A stretch of DNA of 64,000 nt, from contig NC_088939.1 in the NCBI RefSeq assembly GCF_033473495.1, positions 682,001-746,000 of the forward strand, given 5' to 3'. Both the position numbers and the translations under genes were made by a program. The notes beneath the pieces are model-generated. The model was not told where the DNA came from, ran no database searches, and was given only the letters and a program-made list of their open reading frames with translations. The DNA is from Cercospora beticola. Its lineage: Eukaryota; Ascomycota; Dothideomycetes; Mycosphaerellales; Mycosphaerellaceae. Positions 32,548 through 41,033 of this stretch are shown here, in pieces (the first letter of the stretch is position 1; each line of letters opens with the position of its first letter).

Positions 32548-32845
32548 ATGACTGCGATCTATGCGTCATCCGAGTCTCCCGAATGGTCGATTGTTCGGCA
32601 CAGACACGTCAAAGGCCGAAGAGGCCATCCCATCCGCGACAGCATGGTAATTACTCTATCAGCAGGAAGTACGCATAGTCGTGTCTCAGACAGCTTGTCG
32701 CGACCCCATTGTCTCTCTTCCATAGGTTGAAGAGCTCAGAAGCCGCAGCTTGATTGGAGAGGGACCTGGCCCACGATTGGTCCAGGCACAAAAAGTGCTT
32801 TCTGACAATCGTTCTAGGAGACTTCATGAAGAGCTCCAGAGGTAA
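32548..32845 (+). CDS. Small basic protein, two exons, unknown
   Basis: This is a 72-aa prediction with exons 32548-32646 and 32726-32845, joined across a 79-nt phase-0 intron (donor GTAATT, acceptor CCATAG). The product starts MTAIYASSESPEWSIV, is Arg-rich in the middle (HRHVKGRRGH), and ends with an amphipathic helix (VQAQKVLSDNRSRRLHEEL). Neither exon has an internal stop and the codon use is balanced, which supports a gene. There is no signal peptide or membrane segment. It is convergent with QCR8, whose coding end is only 45 bp away. The 297 bp upstream is divergent from nothing certain. I do not recognise the family. Confidence 0.5.
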
Positions 32846-32890
32846 AGAGACATCTCGATGTTAAACCCTAGCGGCTTGCTGGATGACTTC

Positions 32891-33394
32891 CTATTCTTGT
32901 CCACCATACTCGGCAATGCCGGCTTTCGAATTCAAATACTCATTCCTAAACACCCAATCAGTATCATAGCTCTCGACCGCCACGAAACAGACATCACAAG
33001 TCTCACCTTTCAGTTGCCCACTGCATAGCACTATACGCCACGAACATAGGAATACCCCAATAAAATATCTGCCCTCGAGTCCTTCGAAACGTGTTGAAGA
33101 TCGCAGCTTTGAAAGTTCCGGCCAGTGGATTGACGCGATTGCTGCGAGCAAGAGATGGTCAGCTCATATCTCAGGCCAGATTACTCTTGTCGAGTGACGG
33201 TAATTACCCAGAAATTGCATATGTAACGATGCCCTTTTGGCGCAAGGACCCAGGATCTCCCCACTCGCCCTTCACAAGTCTAAGCCGATGTTAGACGGGT
33301 TCTGGTTTGCTTTACGTCAAAGTGTGAAGTTGAACCTATGAGGATCGTTTACGTCCTTCAGACCGGCGCCGCCATGGCCGCCTCCTCCACCCAT
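32891..33394 (-). CDS. QCR8: Cytochrome b-c1 complex subunit 8
   Basis: QCR8 (UcrQ) is a small single-helix subunit of mitochondrial complex III, the ubiquinol-cytochrome c reductase of the inner membrane. Four tiny exons were assembled: 33353-33394, 33208-33269, 33007-33141 and 32891-32945, with introns of 83, 66 and 61 nt. All joins keep frame and give 97 aa, within the usual 90-110. The Gly-rich N-terminus (MGGGGGHGG) leads to QKGIVTYAIS, then NPLAG, AIFNTFRRTR and one hydrophobic helix around FYWGIPMFVAYSAM. The diagnostic RNEYLNSKAG lies near the C-terminus. These blocks match fungal QCR8 closely. Because the exons are 42-135 nt, no single open frame shows the gene. Confidence 0.9.
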
Positions 33395-33874
33395 TGTGTT
33401 GATTGTGATGGATTGGGAGAACGGACAAGATCAATGTGTCGATTCGGCAATAGTGATTCGCAATCCTACCTCATGAGCAGAGTTAAATAGTAGCCAGCAA
33501 TCTCATTTTCTGAAACGGATCGAAGGCTTCCTGTTCTTCCAGCATTCCTATTCTTGCGTCTTGGGCCTAGGGCTGGAAAGCTTGGCTCGGATCCTTCTTC
33601 AGACTTCGGACGAAATCGTGTAGATGCTTGGCACAACTGCGGATTTAATGAGCTCCGGACATGCTATGGCTAGCAGATGGCATTGACAGCAGACCACAAT
33701 ATGTCGCAGATTTCAGAAGTCTATTTCGCAGTCCGTCGGGCGCCCGCTTGGAGACCAGTCTCTGGAACACCACAAAGCGAAGCTCGGCACGGAACCCGGA
33801 ATACTTCGGTTCCTTTGCCAATCCACGAGAAACTCAAGCCTTGGGCTAGCAACCACACGTCTCTTGATGTGGAG
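33395..33874. other. Promoter of QCR8 / 3' flank of membrane protein gene
   Basis: This 0.48-kb gap lies between two minus-strand genes. It contains the QCR8 promoter and no supported frame. Confidence 0.4.
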
Positions 33875-34740
33875 TTAATGCAGCTGTACCAAATAAGCAC
33901 TCGCCGTCAAACTCGCATTCGAATTCTGATCCCAATTCCTCCCAATCCCTTTCGCATTCTTGATGAAACAATTTCCCGCCCAAGCCGGTATACTGTACGT
34001 CAAATTTGCATAGAAGCTCACTGCCGTACAGCGGTCACCCAACATATTTCCGATATCCAGTTGACGATTCCTCTTCACGCATTCGTCCATGCAAGTTTCG
34101 AAGTTGTATACAGTAAGACCGGCGAAATTCTTGACGATGATGGAAGAGTTATCGTATGCGGTTTGGTTGGTTTTGTAAGAGACGTAGCATTCTTGTGCGA
34201 AAGAGGAGCCGAAGGGTGAGGCGTAGACTTCTGAGGAGTCGCAGGAGAAGGCGGTTATACCGGTGTTGCCGGAGGTGACGAGCTCGCTGCTGTTAAATAG
34301 ATGTTAGTGTTTACTGAGAGATGAGGTGATGGGTTGTGTACTTACTCAGCATCGTTCCCATCGCTAGAAGGGTCGTTGGAAGAATTGCTGTCGCCAACTG
34401 CATATCCGATACCTATCCCGACACCAAGAGCGACCAGCGCCGCAATGACCATAGCCAAAGGCCATACCCATTTTCTCTTCCTGCGGATAGTGTTATCGCC
34501 ATCTGGCTTGGATTTTGAAGGCACCGCTGTTTGCATCGATTGTGGGTATGCAGGCATGAAAGGCTGCTGGAACGGTACGAAGCCTTGTGGTGGCTTATCT
34601 TGCTGAGAGTAATGCACCGGACTCTGGTCGAATGTACTTGTGGTATACACGGATGCCGGAATGGGTCCATCGTCTCGCTGAAAAGATACTTCAGGCGCCT
34701 GGTCGTGCGCATCGAACGAGCCTGTTTTCTTGGTTTCCAT
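33875..34740 (-). CDS. Type II membrane protein with PAN/apple-like Cys-rich ectodomain
   Basis: This 269-aa protein has exons 34346-34740 and 33875-34289 and a 56-nt intron. Residues 1-85 are hydrophilic and Gln/Pro-rich, followed by basic RRKRK and one membrane helix (residues 91-115, with a GVGIGIG glycine zipper). This is a signal-anchor arrangement placing the C-terminus outside the cell or in the lumen. The exterior part has spaced cysteines: FSCDSS, QECYVSY, FETCMDECVKRN, RCTAVSFYANL and GNCFIKN. The last three resemble the PAN/apple fold that binds carbohydrate or protein. N-glycosylation sequons (NQT, NSS, NLT) occur there. The intron has two in-frame acceptors (CAGCAG), which add or drop one Ser. 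Function unknown; a cell-wall sensing or adhesion role is inference. Confidence 0.78.
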
Positions 34741-35056
34741 GGTTCCTGTTCGCGTAGCTATAATGTTGAAGACAGGTCGAAAGAAGACTTGCGAAAGGTT
34801 CCGCTGACGTGTATGTTGATGTATCAGAGTCTTGCATGTCAGCAGTGTTGCTCGCGAACTCTGGGGCGTTGGTGATATGCTGTGCTACATCGGCTCGTGC
34901 TGACTGCTTCTTCCGCCGGCCAATAAAGAGGAGGAAGTGTACACCGTAGCACGCCACTACCAGTGAACATTTTTCTGGCTCGCATGCAGGATGATCTCGT
35001 GTCAGACTTCTGTTGGTAACCACGTTTCATGCTGAACCGTCACACTCAAGTGTCAG
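34741..35056. other. Intergenic spacer, no gene seen
   Basis: This 0.32-kb gap between two minus-strand genes contains the promoter of the membrane protein gene and the 3' end of the ATPase gene. Confidence 0.4.
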
Positions 35057-36703
35057 CTATCGTGCTTCTGAGTCTGCTTTGTGAGTTGTATCACCAGCCT
35101 CTGCAATCTCTTTCAGCACCACCTCCATTGCTCTTCTAACAATGCGAGTCATTGGGAGGACAACAGGTCTCTGTATCCCATCGTTGGACCAGACCTGCTC
35201 AGCAGCAGAGTCTTCGGGTGTTACGCTCCTCGTCCATCGTAATTCAAGAATCCTGGTCTTGATCATGGAGTCCACTTCATTCGTGCCAATCTCCCGACAC
35301 AATTGGAAGTATGGCAGCGAATAAGGTGATACAACGAGCTTCTTCATCACGTGTATCAGATGTTCCGGTGTAAAAGTGGCATCATCAGCTGCTGTGCTGG
35401 TTCCTGCCGTCGCCACGGATAAAGGAGAGTAAGTCTGGAACGTGCTTTTGGTCAGATGAAATTGCAGGAGTGTGTAAGCCTGGACAAAGACTGCGCTCTG
35501 ATAGACCGGAAGTTCGCCTTCGGCATTGACCCAGCTGCTGACGTAGTCGTTGATATGGGCCAGTTTTCCACCAAAGGCCTCGTAGACATCGTCAAAGCTT
35601 AACTTGTGCTGTAGGTGTTCTGGAACCATCTCTTGAATGGTACCATCGAAGTAAGCCCGAGTCTCTTCCTTTGAGCAATCTCCAATTGTCAGAAGTTGTG
35701 TGTGGTGTCCAACATTCATGCTTCGCAGAAAGTGATGGAAGAAAGAATCGCTGGTTGACAAAATGACATGGCATAGTCGGTCCTGTTTGGTCAGAACAAG
35801 CAGAGTATCGAGGAAGACTTTCAAGCTTAGTCGATCGTTGACCAGTGCAGGCAACTTGTGGGCTTCGTCCATAAGGAATACGATTGGTCGCTTCTTGAAC
35901 GGCTCCGCAGCCTCTTCTTCGCCCTCGCCTTCACCTTCCTTCTGCGTAGTCTTGGACTTTGCATACTCCAAAGCTGACGATGGCTTTGTAGCATCCACCT
36001 GACGAGCCTTGGCGCCTTGCTCGTCACCTTCCTCTTTCCCAGTCTTGGGCTCATACTCCCAATACTTGAGCAAACAGCTCTGCAGAGATTCCATCAAGCT
36101 CGCCAGATCCGCAACAGTAACCGTATATCCAGCATTACCAGCATTATCTGGCTTCTCCTTTTCGAGCAATTCCAGTTGCCGGTGCTTAAACGTGAGTTTG
36201 TTCTTATCCATCTCCTCATCGTGCATCTCCTCGAAAAAGCGTTCAAACTGCTCACAAAGAGCAATATACAAAGTCCTCAGATCAGCAAAACCACTAATTC
36301 TGAGATCGAACTTCACAACGAAAAAGTCCTCGGTCGCGAGCACTTCCCTCAAAAGTGCTGTTTTGCCCACGCTGGTAGCGCCAAACATCACAGTCAACTT
36401 TGGTGTATTCGATAAGACCTTTCGCAGGAGCTCCTGCTCAACTTTGCGGCCATGGAAACCAGGCAATTTCGAGAATGTATGCTTCGGCGGAATCTTCTTG
36501 GCTTCATTACGCAGCTCGGTCTCCTCTTTGGCCTTTTGTAGCATGTCCTTGGACTCCTTGAGCTGGCGTAACGTCTCTGCTGGATTGGTGAGGACACCTA
36601 GGATCTCGCCCATGCCAAAGAAACATCTTCGCTGTGGCGTGGACAGCCGGAGGCTGCTGATTGAGACGCGATAGAGCTGGCGCCGGGCGAAGAGCGTCGC
36701 CAT
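35057..36703 (-). CDS. Mitochondrial P-loop ATPase (AAA/STAND type)
   Basis: This 548-aa single-exon protein starts with a mitochondrial-type presequence (MATLFARRQLYRVSISSLRL: Arg- and Ser-rich, no acidic residues). A helical segment rich in Lys/Glu follows. The NTPase core has a Walker A motif GATSVGKT (residues 108-115) and, about 160 residues later, a Walker B motif IVFLMDEAHK. A sensor-like LCHVILSTSDSFF follows. A charged insert with EGEGEGEEEAAE precedes the Walker B strand. The organisation resembles archaeal-type ATPases (AAA_14/STAND-related) found once per genome in many filamentous fungi. It is probably a matrix protein acting on nucleic acids or protein complexes; the partner is unknown. 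Confidence 0.8.
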   Translation of the reverse strand: MATLFARRQLYRVSISSLRLSTPQRRCFFGMGEILGVLTNPAETLRQLKESKDMLQKAKEETELRNEAKKIPPKHTFSKLPGFHGRKVEQELLRKVLSNTPKLTVMFGATSVGKTALLREVLATEDFFVVKFDLRISGFADLRTLYIALCEQFERFFEEMHDEEMDKNKLTFKHRQLELLEKEKPDNAGNAGYTVTVADLASLMESLQSCLLKYWEYEPKTGKEEGDEQGAKARQVDATKPSSALEYAKSKTTQKEGEGEGEEEAAEPFKKRPIVFLMDEAHKLPALVNDRLSLKVFLDTLLVLTKQDRLCHVILSTSDSFFHHFLRSMNVGHHTQLLTIGDCSKEETRAYFDGTIQEMVPEHLQHKLSFDDVYEAFGGKLAHINDYVSSWVNAEGELPVYQSAVFVQAYTLLQFHLTKSTFQTYSPLSVATAGTSTAADDATFTPEHLIHVMKKLVVSPYSLPYFQLCREIGTNEVDSMIKTRILELRWTRSVTPEDSAAEQVWSNDGIQRPVVLPMTRIVRRAMEVVLKEIAEAGDTTHKADSEAR

Positions 36704-37521
36704 CTTGACAGATTACCTGGACGACGCGCCTTGCGACATTGTGCCTCTACGGACGAGGGAACTCTTTGTGTTTGTTGTTTGCTGCATGTCGAATGATTCT
36801 GGCTTCTGATAGTTGCACGCGTCGTGATGACGACGTGGAGCGGACGGAGGCCGGTTTCTACACAAAGCCGTCAACACTATTGAGATCTCCATACAAACTC
36901 ACTCGAGATGCATTCATATCAACTGAATGAGAATCTTTCTCTTTTGAAGGTACTGGCATGCTAGACACCGAATACCAACACGTAGCTCCTGGAGAGCTGA
37001 GCAAAATAACCAACGTACGGGGAACGAGCTTCATGACCCAAATACGAAACTCCCGCCAATACCACAGCTCTCATCTGCCAACAAAAGTCCACATCCAGCC
37101 TGAACATACTCTTACTCTCCACCATAGCTCTCCAATGACCTGGGAAAATACCTTTCAGAAAAGTTCCGACATATATCCCGCCGCGAAGATCTCTCCTCCA
37201 GCTCTGCGAAAGCCACAGTAGCCAGCTCTGACGATCCCTTGGCTCGCAGCAGTCTAGCCCAAAACCGCAGGAAGAGACGACACTGCATCAATTAGACACA
37301 GATGGTCGACTTTTGCTCCCCGTAGTCGTTCTTGGAATCGCTTGCTCTGACTGTCGATCGTTCAATGTCTGCTCGTATAAGATGGAGTAGGTTCGTCGTA
37401 GTTGTTCGAACCTCAGAAAACCGTCACGACCAACAAATCCTCAACCACGCGCGCCTGATATTGCCACCGGCCAGCTTTTTGACCAGATTCTCCAAGAAGT
37501 GCGACTTCGATCAAGTTCAAG
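36704..37521. other. Divergent intergenic region
   Basis: This 0.8-kb gap lies between the starts of the ATPase gene (minus) and the small secreted protein gene (plus). A frame at 36958-37221 (87 codons) has a plausible ATG but no motif and poor coding character, so it is not called. Confidence 0.4.
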
Positions 37522-37804
37522 ATGAAGTTCTTCGACACCAGCATAGTCGCCATCATGGCTCTTCTCTCTTTTAGGTATGTATGCCAGTACCTTCCTTCAC
37601 ATCGTTGCCTGTTTTCGTACGAGCCGACCACTGACCAGATCTCCTCTCCACAGCCTCCCAACCCTCGCACAAATGAAGCTCTCCTGTATAGACCCCACCG
37701 GCCGAAGACCAGGCTGGGTCCAACCCGACGGCCAATGCACCGACATCTTCGGCAACGCCGCACTCTTCATCATGCGTGGCGATGGACTCTTGCAACGGGC
37801 TTGA
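37522..37804 (+). CDS. Small secreted protein, candidate effector
   Basis: This 67-aa prediction has exons 37522-37574 and 37654-37804, with a 79-nt intron (GTATGT...CCACAG). The product begins MKFFDTSIVAIMALLSFS, then LPTLAQ, a good signal peptide with probable cleavage after LAQ. The mature part is only about 43 residues: MKLSCIDPTGRRPGWV, then QPDGQCTDIFG. It has two cysteines that could form one disulfide and ends GDGLLQRA. The intron falls inside the signal-peptide region, as is common for fungal small secreted genes. It is convergent with the Cys-rich gene at 37900-38682, 95 bp away. No family recognised. Confidence 0.6.
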
Positions 37805-37899
37805 AAACCCCTCAATGATAGCAAAGCAAAGCTCCACTCCAAGGAAGCAAAAGCTCTTCCAGATACCGAATTTCAGAATCAGAAGCGGTCTTTCAAATT

Positions 37900-38682
37900 T
37901 CAAGTCGTAGCATGTTGCCCCCAAATCGTCCAAAGCACACATCCATTCTTCCCATTACTCGACAACCCACCACCCTTCATCCCACACTGATCCACAATAC
38001 TCGTCAATTTCCTCTTACATTCCTCTCCATGCGTCCCAAAAGCCCTCGGATTCGCACAACCCGCTTGTCCCTGCTCATTAAACTGCGTCACAATCTTGAC
38101 CACAATCCCATTCTTGACAAAATTATAATACGATCGTCCCTTCGGAATCTCAACCAAAAATGCTTCGCTGGCGGGGATATAATCCGGTGAAAGTTGGAGG
38201 TGGGAATTACAATACTTCTCAATTCCTTCGGTCATGATATCGAGAGGCATAGAAACTGCTCGTGGGTAAGGGTCGCCGCCGCAGGCGATGAGTTCTTCGG
38301 GTTTGGTTTCCATGGTGTAGACGCCGCAGCCAGAGCTGGCTGTTCCGCCGAATTTGCCTAAAGTGGAAGTTGGAGGTGTCGTGTCGCATTGATCGAGGAT
38401 GCGATAGAAGGCTTGTTCGCAGGCTGATTTGCTGACGGGGAGCTGTGCATTGTCGTCCAGAATGCAAGCCGTATCGTACGTTTGTCTTGTGGTGGAATAC
38501 GAGATTGTCAATTGGAGATCCGAATTGCCTTGAGAGGTCTTGAAAATGCCTGTTTGGTTCGTTGAGGGTCCAAATATGCTGTTCGCGGCTGATGAGCAGA
38601 AGCCGGAGACCAGGCCTCTTGCTTCATGATAGTTGGCTCCAGTGCCTCCTAGCAGAGGGCCAGCGCAAGATAGCCCGTTCAT
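37900..38682 (-). CDS. Uncharacterised Cys-rich protein, probable secreted, 5' exon unresolved
   Basis: This open frame of 260 codons from ATG 38682 has at least nine well-spaced cysteines (GLSCAG, SGFCSSA, TACILDD, SACEQAF, DQCDTT, SGCGVY, IACGGD, EKYCNS, AGCANP, EECKRK, DQCGMK, NGCVLW). It also has sequons NQT and a tight, extracellular-looking composition. No signal peptide follows the internal Met. The frame stays open upstream to about 38757, where a GCTGCAG acceptor-like sequence occurs. A signal-peptide exon therefore probably lies upstream in 38760-39060, but I could not place it. Codon choice shifts from C-ending to G-ending along the coding strand. The family is not recognised. Confidence 0.62.
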   Translation of the reverse strand: MNGLSCAGPLLGGTGANYHEARGLVSGFCSSAANSIFGPSTNQTGIFKTSQGNSDLQLTISYSTTRQTYDTACILDDNAQLPVSKSACEQAFYRILDQCDTTPPTSTLGKFGGTASSGCGVYTMETKPEELIACGGDPYPRAVSMPLDIMTEGIEKYCNSHLQLSPDYIPASEAFLVEIPKGRSYYNFVKNGIVVKIVTQFNEQGQAGCANPRAFGTHGEECKRKLTSIVDQCGMKGGGLSSNGKNGCVLWTIWGQHATT

Positions 38683-39356
38683 CTCTGCAAATGCCTGGAG
38701 TCCGGTAGGTTGTGCAGGAGAAGCGCTTCTGTACGTGGGAACCTCCTCCCTCAGTCTGCAGCAATGCTAGTCATATCTCGTGTGGAAGTCCAGTAGTGTG
38801 AGACATCATTGGAAATAAATCCCAGTCTCCAGTCTTCACACCATCCTCGCATCCCACGTTGTCGAACGCTATGCCGAACGAGGCATCCTGAGATTGCTAT
38901 AAGACTCAGAACCAATTGCAAACATCGCCTTGTCACGGAGCCCTTGCAAGAATTTCTGCTCTGAGTCAAGCGGCGTAAGCAGTAGTCGTTAGCAACTCTC
39001 ACGGCTACTCCCTTTTCGGTCCGCGAAGGACTTATAGTTGGCGTGCATGAAGCCCGCATGTTCCGAGATTTGCGAAAGCCGGCTCATCTCTGGCATCGGA
39101 AGTCCAAGACTTCAGCTTTAACCTTGAATTTCGAAATATTTGCATCTAGTACGGACGTCATAAGAATCTTTTCTGTCGCAGAAGGAAGCGAAGACTTGAG
39201 ATTTGCGAGTTCTGGAAGCAGAGAAAAGCCTGTGCACGATTCAGCGATGTACAGTAAGATCATAAATTCCTGCTATGCGTTACTCTGCGAATCATCAAAG
39301 TCCATCTCTTGCATGGCAGAATCGGACGCCACGAGAAGCAGATACACATGCTCCAG
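38683..39356. other. Region upstream of Cys-rich gene
   Basis: This region probably contains the missing 5' exon of the gene at 37900-38682. A hydrophobic stretch (LQLVLSLIAISGCLV) is encoded on the minus strand near 38900. It lacks a nearby ATG, so no exon is called. The rest holds the 3' flank of the GH47 gene. Confidence 0.35.
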
Positions 39357-41033
39357 TCAGACAGGAATCCTCGCCGCGACCCGAAAAGGGTGCGCTTCGG
39401 TATTGTACACGAAGTGGTTCACCTTTTCATCACCTGATATGACGTCCCAAATGCCTTGCTTCGGCGACTGGATCATGAACTGGTACTTGAGTACTTCCGC
39501 CAGCATGTAACTCGCCATGAAGTTTCGCTGCTCGCCTCCGTCTTCCCGCAAGACATTGGTGATACTGGCAAAGCCCGATCCAATCCTCAGCGTTTTGTTC
39601 TGCGCGAGAGAATATGCCCAAGCCACGTCTCGCCAGTACTGATCGTTTGTGGCTTGATAGGCATAGTACCACGACTCGACTGCTTCTGGCGCCTGCCCAC
39701 CTCCAAGTGCGAGGTTCTCTGGGATGAACCAGCCAGCTCGTTGGTACTGATCGGTCTGATTGGTGTAGTTTACGTTGCTTAGTATCGTTTCATTCCAGCT
39801 GTAGATTGAAGGTCCAATACCGCTTGCGGCATAGCGATAGCCGTTTGCGCAGAACTCTGCGAATTGAAGTCCAGGTTCTAAGTAGCGCTTGTTCTTCAAC
39901 ACGGTGCTTCCGAGGATGAAGCTGCCGCCAATGAAACACGCCAGACCTTCCGAATAGTTCTGCACGACATTTCCACTGAAGGCGCCAGCCATGGTAAGGT
40001 CTGGTCTGGAGTCCGGATGGCTCAGAAGATGTTCGATTGTGGAGTCGGCAGCAGCGATCCAACGATCACTGTAATTGGAGTAGCGTTCCGGGTCATAGAC
40101 GTACATCTTGATGAGGTACTCGTAGGCACTATCGTTGCCGGATGTCCAGCCACCGTAAACATCAAGTACCTCGCCAGTATCGATACTGAAGTTACCTCCT
40201 GTGAGTCCAGGCCAGATTTCGGGTGCTTTGAACCAATATGATTCCGTACGCTGCGCAAGCTCGCCATACGAAGGGTCGCCAGTCAAGTCAGATAGGTGCT
40301 GCCACTCGAGGACCAACGTCCCGACTTCGGCAAGGCCAGCACTCAAGCTACCATCTTGCATGAGTGAGTTATCGGTGAAGGTCTTGTTGTCAATGTATAC
40401 GAGGTTGACAGGTATACCAGAAGAAGTGTCGAAGCAAAATTTCAATGTATCAGCGAGCGACTTGGCCTGGTCGAGCAAGGCATCCACTTTCGCGTCATCC
40501 GATGCCATGTGCTTGAAGGGGCCTTTGAGCAAGTCATATGCTGACAACAGGCCACCAAGGTAGCGAATGTTGGTCTCGAACAGACTTGTCGTCTGAGCAT
40601 CTTGCGGACCTTTGGCGTTGTTCTTGGTGAAGTCGACTGTGGGGACAAAGTCGAGCACGATGTCTACAATGTCCTGCTGCTCCATGATGATCGCAGTGTC
40701 GAGGCCGTCAATGGCAGTCAAGCCCCATCCATTCCGTGAGTTGCGGAAGGAGTTGTTCTTTGGCAAAAGATCGTCGTTCGGGAAAGCATACGTGTAGTAG
40801 CCATTCCAGGCATGGCGGAACATCTCCACGATTCCATCAGCTCGTTCCTGTTGGTCTTTTGTGAAGCCAGTGTAGTCGTAGCCCATTCCGCACTGTGTTT
40901 CGTAGTCCGCATCTGGGCACTTCGCGCCATACTGGCGAGCCCAAAGAGTATCGCGCTCCAGTTGAGCTTCTGGCACTGCGACTGCTTCTGTGGCTGCGAG
41001 CAACGTGAAAGCCAATGCGGTCCACGACAGCAT
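39357..41033 (-). CDS. Secreted GH47 mannosyl-oligosaccharide 1,2-alpha-mannosidase
   Basis: This 558-aa single-exon class I alpha-1,2-mannosidase (glycoside hydrolase family 47) trims alpha-1,2-linked mannose from N-glycans; calcium-dependent hydrolysis is known for the family. The signal peptide MLSWTALAFTLLAATEAVAV is followed by family blocks FRHAWNGYYTYAFPNDDLLP, NGWGLTAIDGLDTAIIM, SLFETNIRYLGGLLSAYDLL, EYLIKMYVYDPERY, and HPDSRPDLT. The final YNTEAHPFRVA holds the conserved threonine and histidine near the calcium site. The overall order matches secreted Aspergillus/Penicillium enzymes (MsdS type). Many N-x-S/T sequons occur. It is probably extracellular or in the late secretory route. 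Confidence 0.93.
   Translation of the reverse strand: MLSWTALAFTLLAATEAVAVPEAQLERDTLWARQYGAKCPDADYETQCGMGYDYTGFTKDQQERADGIVEMFRHAWNGYYTYAFPNDDLLPKNNSFRNSRNGWGLTAIDGLDTAIIMEQQDIVDIVLDFVPTVDFTKNNAKGPQDAQTTSLFETNIRYLGGLLSAYDLLKGPFKHMASDDAKVDALLDQAKSLADTLKFCFDTSSGIPVNLVYIDNKTFTDNSLMQDGSLSAGLAEVGTLVLEWQHLSDLTGDPSYGELAQRTESYWFKAPEIWPGLTGGNFSIDTGEVLDVYGGWTSGNDSAYEYLIKMYVYDPERYSNYSDRWIAAADSTIEHLLSHPDSRPDLTMAGAFSGNVVQNYSEGLACFIGGSFILGSTVLKNKRYLEPGLQFAEFCANGYRYAASGIGPSIYSWNETILSNVNYTNQTDQYQRAGWFIPENLALGGGQAPEAVESWYYAYQATNDQYWRDVAWAYSLAQNKTLRIGSGFASITNVLREDGGEQRNFMASYMLAEVLKYQFMIQSPKQGIWDVISGDEKVNHFVYNTEAHPFRVAARIPV

Noticed and set aside
36009..36674. 221-codon plus-strand frame opposite the mitochondrial ATPase
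   Set aside because: Antisense shadow; the ATPase on the other strand has Walker motifs and a presequence.
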